Shown: one piece after another, positions 56,531 to 64,000 of the stretch
Layout of the letters: each line of letters starts with the position of its first letter
Position numbering within the stretch: position 1 is the first letter of the stretch
From: Stictocephala bisonia
Lineage: Eukaryota > Arthropoda > Insecta > Hemiptera > Membracidae
Length of the DNA: 64,000 nt
Assembly: GCA_035578905.1 (NCBI GenBank)
Contig: JAQJVL010001213.1
Span: 62,001 to 126,000 of the forward strand
Direction: 5' to 3'
Made by a program: the position numbers and the translations under genes
The notes under the pieces: model-generated
The model's database searches: none
What the model was told of the DNA's origin: nothing
What the model saw: only the letters and a program-made list of their open reading frames with translations

Positions 56531-59500
56531 AGGCTGCTCCCTGAGGTGACTGGTTGGATCGAAGGTCTTTTAACGAAACTACTTGTAGTTTACGGAAACT
56601 TGAAACTTGCTGAGCTTACTTCTTTTATTCATTGATTACATACTGTAATGAGCTTCATTGAAATTGTATATATAAATTATTACAACATTAAACGTTATAT
56701 TTTTATAAATAAATTAATATTACATGTATTTAAAAACATTATTATTATATATAGTACCAAAACAGGTTATTTTATAATAAGTAACATAAATTGTAGACCT
56801 TGATCTTATTGAAATTCTAGATCTAAATGAATTCTAAATGAACAATTACTGAATAAGTTTAATTTGAAATCTAATTGTATTAACGTACTTCCATTGCCAC
56901 TTTTGTGATTTATAGTATTTTTTAGTTAAAACATATCAACATACGACACAAATAAAAATATATAAATATGTACTCAACGGTTCAAAAATAAAATGTTTGT
57001 GTCATATATATCAAAACTTTATACTTTTTTTGTTACGTCAAAATAAATGCAATGCTAAAGTAAAACTATAAAATAAACTACATAAGTACAAAAGAATGGA
57101 TTTAGTATTTGAAATAATGCAATGTAATATATTGTTATGTACCTAGGCATTGGAGTTATTTGTTATTAGAAATGTTCTCTCTACATATCATTCCAACATT
57201 GAACACACCCTCTTTGTTATGTCACATGTGTTTTGGAGCACTCGTGTTATTGCACAACCACACTCTCTCAATATATTACTTTTACAGAAGTAAATATCTT
57301 TTAATTCTGAAATATTTTATTTTAGCTTATCACTCAGTATAGATATATAAATTGTAATTACGTTTAATATTAATTACTAAATTATTATTTTGAAATAGTA
57401 GATATCAAAAGAGCCATGATTATTTAGATTATATCAAAAGCCTTAATCTGTAACCATTTTTATGCTTATTTCAGTTATCAGTTTTATTATAAGTGCAAGG
57501 ATAAATACAATATTTTTAATTTTTATAACGTTGATTATAGCTCCAAAATATTATTATTTTTTACAGACGTTTTGTGTTTACGTGTGGGATTATTTCTGTA
57601 CTATTTTTGAAATGTTCTTAAAAATCGTCAATAATAGAAGTTTCTTATACTATTATATAAAACGTAGTTACGTTTATTGGTAGAGTTAATTATAATTAAT
57701 TAAATAAAAATTAAATTTGAAAAATATACTTCATTCTATTATATTATGTAGTATTTTTGGACCAGCTTGAATGCAATAGTACGTTACTACATAGTAAATG
57801 TCCGTGCTTAAATTGTATTTTGTGCAAACTTCTTATTTGTTACTATATTTCAAGCATACAATTATCTTAAATTACAAAAAATAAATTTATGAACATTTGG
57901 TTTCTTACTACATATTTTTATTTAAGGAAAAAAATGGTAGTTAATAGTTTTAAACATACGTCAGTTTATCAATTTGTGTATATAACTGAATGAAGTACTA
58001 TTTTAAACCCAGCTAAAACAAATTAATCCAGTTAAAGTTGTATTTGATACGTTTACAGGCTGACATTGAATTAAGTTTTGTAATTTATATAAAAAGGGAA
58101 AAATAAAAATATTTAAATTATATATTACAAGATAATAGATTTGCTACATAAATACGGTTTTAAAGTAATTTCAAAGATGCATCCGATATATTATATTCAA
58201 AAATAAGTCCCCTATCAATGGGAATCAACTTAATAGAAACAAAAACGCAACGCAAGTGTAAACAGTAATTGCTGAAACAAAAACAACAATCACAGACTGC
58301 AACCTACATTTGCTGGCAGAGGTGTTGTTTTTGCCATGGTTTTCCAACTTCATGTCTGTTAATGAGCGGATATTGTTTACATAGGGCAAAGTTATTTGCG
58401 ATGTGTTGTGAGCACTAATGAATAATATTTGTGTTTTAGAAACGACGTTATTCTTTTTATTATAATGTTATTTATATGACTCTAGGATTTTACCTCGTTT
58501 GTGTAGTGAAATGAAATAGTTCTTTATTGTATCTGAAATATCTATAACTAACTAGTGAGGTTAGGACTACAAATTATATCTTTGCAACTGACTATTACTC
58601 AGGTATATAGTTGGGGATGAAATTATTTATTTAAATATATGATTTATTTTATAAAATACTAACGGTTAAATTTGGAAGATTTATGTAAATGACATGTATT
58701 ATGACACGAATAAAGAGTGTATGATTATTAACAAGATACTGCGATAGTTGTTTCATATAATATAGGAAAAATAGAGAAGTTTAAGAATATGTATGTTTTT
58801 ATAAATTATCTTTTACTCTTTGTACAAAAATTTTATTAGTACATAACTGTTAAGGCTTATTCTCAGCTATCTATCTTTGACATACAATTCTTGAAAACCA
58901 TCCAGAATCCTAGACTTTTTAGTAGTGTATTGCTGATCTCTAGAATTGTATTGGGCCAATCTTAAAAAACATAATTTGTTTCCCTACAATGTTTAGCTCT
59001 TAAATCATTACCCCAAGTACCCGAATATGTAGGTTAGTATCAGTGTGAGGAACGAAATATTTCAATTAATATTATGATAAATATAACCCATTATTTTTTA
59101 AAATGTCATATTCTTAATAATTATCATACTGACACATTAGAAAAAAAGAATAAAATTGTTGTGATTTTTGTTTTCATATTGATTCAAAAGAATTGTGAGT
59201 ACATCTCATTCACCGACAATATCCTAGGGAGTAATATCACTAAGACCTATATCATGTATCTCCTTAGAGACGCGATGACCTGGTTCTACAACATTAAATC
59301 ATTTATCATGCCACCAACGCCGGATATGTAGCGTACTACTTTTTTTTTTAATCAGAATTCACTGTACTAATAATACCTTTAGTAATGAAATAACGCTATT
59401 ACTTATTATTTGTTAGGAATTATACCATTTTATGTAATTATATTCACATGTATATGACTTCTACACTGGATTCCTTAAATTGACTCATTTCTTATTAAAA

Positions 59501-60479
59501 ACAGCACCTATTATACATTTTAGCCCAAATAAAAGTCTTTATTTGTGAATATTTTATAGTTATTTCAATGAATTGTATATTAATTTTTTTCATTGACTCT
59601 TCAACCAAATTTAAAATGATTATAAAATTTTAATGATTGTAGCATTAAATTATATTATATTAACTTCTAGTGTTATTCTGGTTTCTTTTATTTTTTTATA
59701 TTAACAAAACAACAAATACAAGAAACATCTTTTTGGATAATTGATACATTTCTGGGAATATTACTTACTATATTATGTGTTGACTTTGTATCATAGTTTA
59801 GTCTTTTTTTACTGATGAGGTTTTTATAAAGCAGGTTAAATAGAACTAAAATATTAGAGTGCATAGGATAATTTTTTATATACTTTTTATTTTTTTGAAA
59901 ATTCTACATATCCTTCTTTATGGTATGTACATTTAGCCTACATATTAATACATAAGAAAATAACCAATATTTTATATTTGTAATTTGAACTTTAACATTT
60001 AACATATACAAGTCACATTGTGGTTTTGAACAATTGTTTCGCAACGTCGATTTTTGTTGTGTGGTTATATATTCAACATTTGAAACAGTTTACTTGTTTC
60101 ATATAGACGAGAAATATTGAAGCTCGACACACGTAAAGAATCCTTGTATGCTAATGGCATTGTTAGTATAGTGGAATAGATAACTTTAGTGTTGTTTGTT
60201 TATGTTAGAGACAATGATATTTTGTACTTACAATGTACTGTTTTACATGATTTAGGGTGATCCAAATTATTCTGTAATTCTTATATGAAATATGCTTATT
60301 CATCCTGTTATTTAAAAGGTTATCATTATATGTATTTATTGAGTGTTGGGGTAGCCTACAAATATAATTTACATGGTAAACATACATATATAATTTAAAA
60401 GTATAAATTTAATATTTAAAAAATAAGTATGTATAATCAGACGGTTTTTAAGCGACCTGCGCATTATTTATTGTCAGCT

Positions 60480-60514
60480 TATATAAGGGTTCTATCAGAG
60501 GAGGGGAATCATTA
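60480..60514 (+). promoter_or_regulatory. possible TATA/initiator core promoter
   Basis: TATATAAG (60480-60487) is followed 31 bp later by AATCATTATA, which fits an insect initiator (TCATT) at the usual distance. The DNA from 60490 to 60570 is GC-richer than average. No convincing open frame follows, so it would drive a noncoding RNA or a first exon, or it is a coincidence. Confidence 0.2.
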
Positions 60515-62857
60515 TACCGCTCAAGTGCCATCTTTCACGGGCGTGACTAACTTGCGCAACTGTGTTTAGTTAAAAAAAAAAGAAGAAAAAATCTGTAACG
60601 AACTGTACAAGTTTGTCTAATTGCTATTTATTGTTATTCATTTTCTTATTGTTATTACTGGTTATCAATTTCAGTACTCAATAATGATTTTAATTACTAA
60701 TTTTAAGCTTTATTCGTTAGTGTTCATCAAACAACCAATTAATTGTCACTTCTGATAATTACGTAGTGGGTGGAGATCGTTAATGTGTTGCCAACCCATG
60801 ATCTTTCGACTTCCCAGTTTTCATGACATCATTAAATGAAATAACACATCGGGAGGGGAATTAGTTCTCTCTCATTTACTCAACTCAGTCCATCTATCTC
60901 TCACAGGTGCTTTCAGTAGGTCACTTTTTAAGTGGCAATCTATAAAAATGTTATGTGTGTATAAAACTCGAAACAAAAGTATATAAGAAATATCGTATTC
61001 TTAAATCTACGAATTTCTCTATGTTACTATAATTTATTGATATGAAATAATGTTCCTAAGAAGACAAAACCGAGTGGCATTACCTTATTAAATTAAGAAT
61101 GGGTTTCTCATTTACTGAATAGACTTATTGGCTCTTATCAGTTTTTATTCTTTTTACCGTACCGGTAAGTGGAGATGCTTTAAGTTATATAATTAATGCA
61201 ATGTTTTATTTATATTTTTTAAACAACTTATATAATTTAATATTTACGCTGAGTAGAATAACATTCCTTCTCTCCAAAAAGAGTTTCTTATTGATTACGA
61301 TAATGTTGATATGTTTAAATTGTTTCACAATATTTGAGCAAAGTATTTTTTTGACTAAAATAAGTATTATAACCAATCTATACAAATATTCTTAATTACT
61401 TTTACACGAAAAGTTCATAAAATATAATCAGGTTAGAAGAAATTATTAACAATTTTCCAAAAATATAACATTAAGTCGTGGGCGAACACAAGGCTTTTGG
61501 TTATTTCACGTACTTTATTTTTAAAGAAACACGGTTATTGCACTGTCAGGATATCCTTGCCTTAAGGGTTCCCTCATGTATAGTAAGAATATAAAATGTT
61601 TATTACCTCTTATTCTACAAGTAGAATAAGAATATACTTTTGTAAATTATAATAACAACTCATATTACTTAAAAATGATGTCATATTCTTTTAACATACC
61701 TTCATAATATTAAAATTACACAAACACACATTTAACTGTTAGATTTAAGTCTGTGAACAACGAAGAGGAATAAAGATTACAATTAAAAAACATGAAACTT
61801 AAAACATACACAAATGTACACCTTAAGTACATGGAAACATTCACAAGGTTACTTTCACTAAACAGTATTGTATATATTACAAATAGTATTGGCTCCCAAA
61901 TGTATTGTAGTTATATAACATGTACTTACTCTCTTAAAAATAACATTTCTTTGAAAGGTTAATTTACGATAGTTGTTAAGAAATGCTTACATGCTTTTGT
62001 GACTATGGCTTTAGTATATTGTTTTAATATTATTTGTAACTGTGAAAAATTTAAATGTGAAAATTACAGTTTATAAAAAAAGTAAGAAGTAAATAAAAGA
62101 TATTGAAATAATCCTAACACATTGTTTAATGGTTATTAATATTGTATAGAAATGTTGTTATTTTGCTAGAGAAAAAATCGTGTCATGGATTTAAAAATTT
62201 AGTTAAAATAGTCTTATAATAATAATAATTATGTAGTCACAAAATGCTTAGGCCTAAAATCAAGCTTTTAAAGATGAAGACTCATTAAAATTCAGTACTG
62301 TTCATTAATATATCAATAATGATCATTAAAATAGTAAGCATTTTGCAATATAAGTGTGTTACAAAAAATCAAGTGAATAAGTACTTGTTGGTCTGACTTC
62401 AAGTAATTTACGTCTGTAAAAAGGTATACTATATAAATTTTCTTGGTTTAAAAATATGATCAATATAAAAACGTAGTTATTTTTCTAGAAATTGGATTTG
62501 GGATGTGTGTGACAACCCAACATTTCTACTGATTAGATATATAGTAAAAAAGTGTACCATTTCAGTAGTTCACTCAAAGTTTAACAACCAACGATTAGCA
62601 TAAAACGTATTTTGGTTAATAGGTCATGCGGTTAATAAATCAGTTAATGGCTTTATTGTGATAGGCCACATTTAACTTGTTAAGAACCCAACATTTAATT
62701 CCCTAACATCTAAATCAATCCTAATATTAATTTAAAAGTTCATTATAACAATTGTTTAACTATTTTTAGTCTACATTTTAAAAGTGTACAGAATTGTATA
62801 AATAGATATGTTAATGATATAAGCTTATCTCTGTATTCATGTTTTTGATTAATCTAG

Positions 62858-62860
<3 letters not shown>

Positions 62861-62906
<46 letters not shown>
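62861..62906. repeat. (TA)n microsatellite
   Basis: An uninterrupted TA run of 46 bp. It gives rise to a spurious Tyr-Ile open frame on the minus strand. Confidence 0.95.
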
Positions 62907-62911
<5 letters not shown>

Positions 62912-63729
62912 GTTTTTAAGATATATGAGATTCTTTAAACGAGGTAGTCTAAAGTTTACTTTTAAGCAATCATTACATACACAATAGGCACAATTGACAA
63001 TACATCTTATGTTTGCCAAGTCATCACTATACATTTAATATATAGCTAAATAAGATTAATTTACAAATTCAATATGAACTATGTACAGTTACTAATTATT
63101 AAAACATAATAATACATGAAAATTAAGAAAACTAAAAGCTCATATTTACCTTTAAATCAAGAAGAAATCTAAACTATTATTCATGGCCACCAGCCACATA
63201 TTCCTTGACGCTGTAATGTCATTTATATATGAGGTATGTTTTTACCTGACGCCGGTAATTAGTGCTATCGCACTCCATCCTCAGTGCAGTTGGTAAGCTA
63301 TTGAAGATTGTAACTCTGTTGTATAGAAGGTTCCGTTTGAAAAAAGAAGTAGAATGAGAATGAATATTTATCATGTGGTTATTACGGAGGCTGTAATAGT
63401 GTAATTAGAAGCTGTTGAAAAATGGTTAAACTTTTGTTTATCACAACCATAGTTCAGGGTTTCTAAAATAAAAATTGAAGGAAAGGTAGTAATGTTAAAG
63501 GCACGAAAGTATTGACGGCAAGAGTCACTACTTTTTAATGAGAATATCACCATTATTGCTTTTTTTCAATCTAAATAAGAATAGCGTGCTCCGAGACTCC
63601 CCGCCTCACACAGGAACTGCATACACAAGGTGGGGATACAACATTCAGGCAGTGAGAAGGATCTCAGGGCCCGCCGTCCTTGCCAGATTCCTTATTATGA
63701 AGTTTTCAGCGCTAATTAAAACATAGTTC

Positions 63730-63820
63730 TTTAATTAGCATAATACGTGTTGGTATAAATGCAGTACAAGCGAACGTGACACAACACAAATTTGTGTTGT
63801 GCGACGTTCACTTGTACTGC
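63730..63820. repeat. foldback repeat with 60-bp near-perfect palindrome
   Basis: The arms 63761-63790 and 63791-63820 abut with no loop and match at 27 of 30 positions; the right arm begins TTTGTGTTGTGCGACGTTCA. The preceding TTAATTAGCATAATACGTGT (63731) and the arm also occur, reversed, at 26940-27017. It is probably a nonautonomous foldback or MITE-type family. Autonomous parent unknown. Confidence 0.85.
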
Positions 63821-64000
63821 TAATTTTATTCAACTATCAATCAGTTCAATTATGTTTATTTTGTATACTTTGGTTGATCATAAAAGGCATTGCTTTTTTA
63901 TATAGATCCGTACAGTTACTAAAATAGTACAGCTAATATCGTTGAAAACACCATGAAAGAGAATACACCGTTACAAAGTGGCTATTCAGTGGGTAAACTA

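Larger units (their letters stand above)
56530..63700. other. AT-rich noncoding stretch
   Basis: No gene was recognised. It contains a (TA)n tract (62861-62906), a non-repetitive, less AT-rich patch at 58290-58400, and a TATA/initiator-like pair at 60480-60514. Open frames of 60-85 codons (57160, 57462, 59074, 61201) are AT-driven. The 62-codon frame 63538-63726 covers a GC-richer patch (63590-63690) of unknown origin. Confidence 0.45.

Noticed and set aside
57160..61395. Small frames at 57160, 57462, 59074 and 61201
   Set aside because: All are 60-85 codons of AT-driven composition with no neighbours, domains or splice signals.

Overview
This 64 kb window looks like AT-rich, intron- or intergenic-type DNA from an animal with a large, repeat-laden genome, most likely an insect. 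The reasons are the very AT-rich background, a short (CCTAA)n tract matching the insect telomere motif, tRNA-derived SINEs, 5'-truncated non-LTR retrotransposons, and a Pogo/Tigger-type DNA transposon with a TA target duplication. A hemipteran or another large-genome insect would fit, but that is inference. I see no intact host protein-coding gene. Nearly all open frames are short AT-rich accidents or read through tandem repeats.

Layout. 1-5.7 kb: AT-rich DNA with a perfect 16-bp stem-loop, a SINE copy, the first copy of an old dispersed or duplicated block (about 2.56-3.95 kb), a 71-bp duplication, and a 39-bp minisatellite of exactly 23 units (4290-5186) with a 234-bp higher-order period. 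5.7-17 kb: a second SINE copy, a TTAGG-like inverted repeat, a degraded tandem series of exon-like units on the minus strand (12.48-12.97 kb), two copies of another dispersed repeat around a 96-bp (TA)n, a 23-bp inverted repeat, and a textbook tRNA-derived SINE (16.78-17.01 kb). 18.8-27 kb: a decayed 22-bp minisatellite split by a LINE C-terminal relic, a third SINE copy, a G-rich minisatellite and a foldback-family fragment.

27.560-30.699 kb holds the best-defined element. It is a complete-length Pogo-type transposon with 26-bp terminal inverted repeats (one mismatch), TA duplications, clustered copies of a 17-bp subterminal motif, and a two-exon transposase (HTH, DDD catalytic core, C-terminal PHD-like zinc finger). 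The transposase is dead: a 7-bp tandem duplication and three smaller frame errors break it, and the third catalytic aspartate is histidine.

33.4-41.6 kb: a 56-nt poly-T, the second copy of the 2.56-kb block, and an internally deleted LINE. 41.95-48.69 kb: a 6-kb composite satellite of 20-bp and 53-bp units in three arrays, separated by three near-identical spacers of about 640 bp. Each spacer carries the same 228-bp frame broken only by in-frame TGA codons, and that frame has no differences among copies although its flanks do. 53.38-54.71 kb: a 5'-truncated LINE of the same family as the 41-kb relic, with an open reverse transcriptase frame and an (AAT)n tail. 56.1-56.5 kb: a 61-bp minisatellite. 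63.7-63.8 kb: a 60-bp palindrome related to the 27-kb fragment. The rest is unremarkable AT-rich sequence.

No genes here work together as a pathway. The window records mobile-element insertion and decay and tandem-repeat growth.
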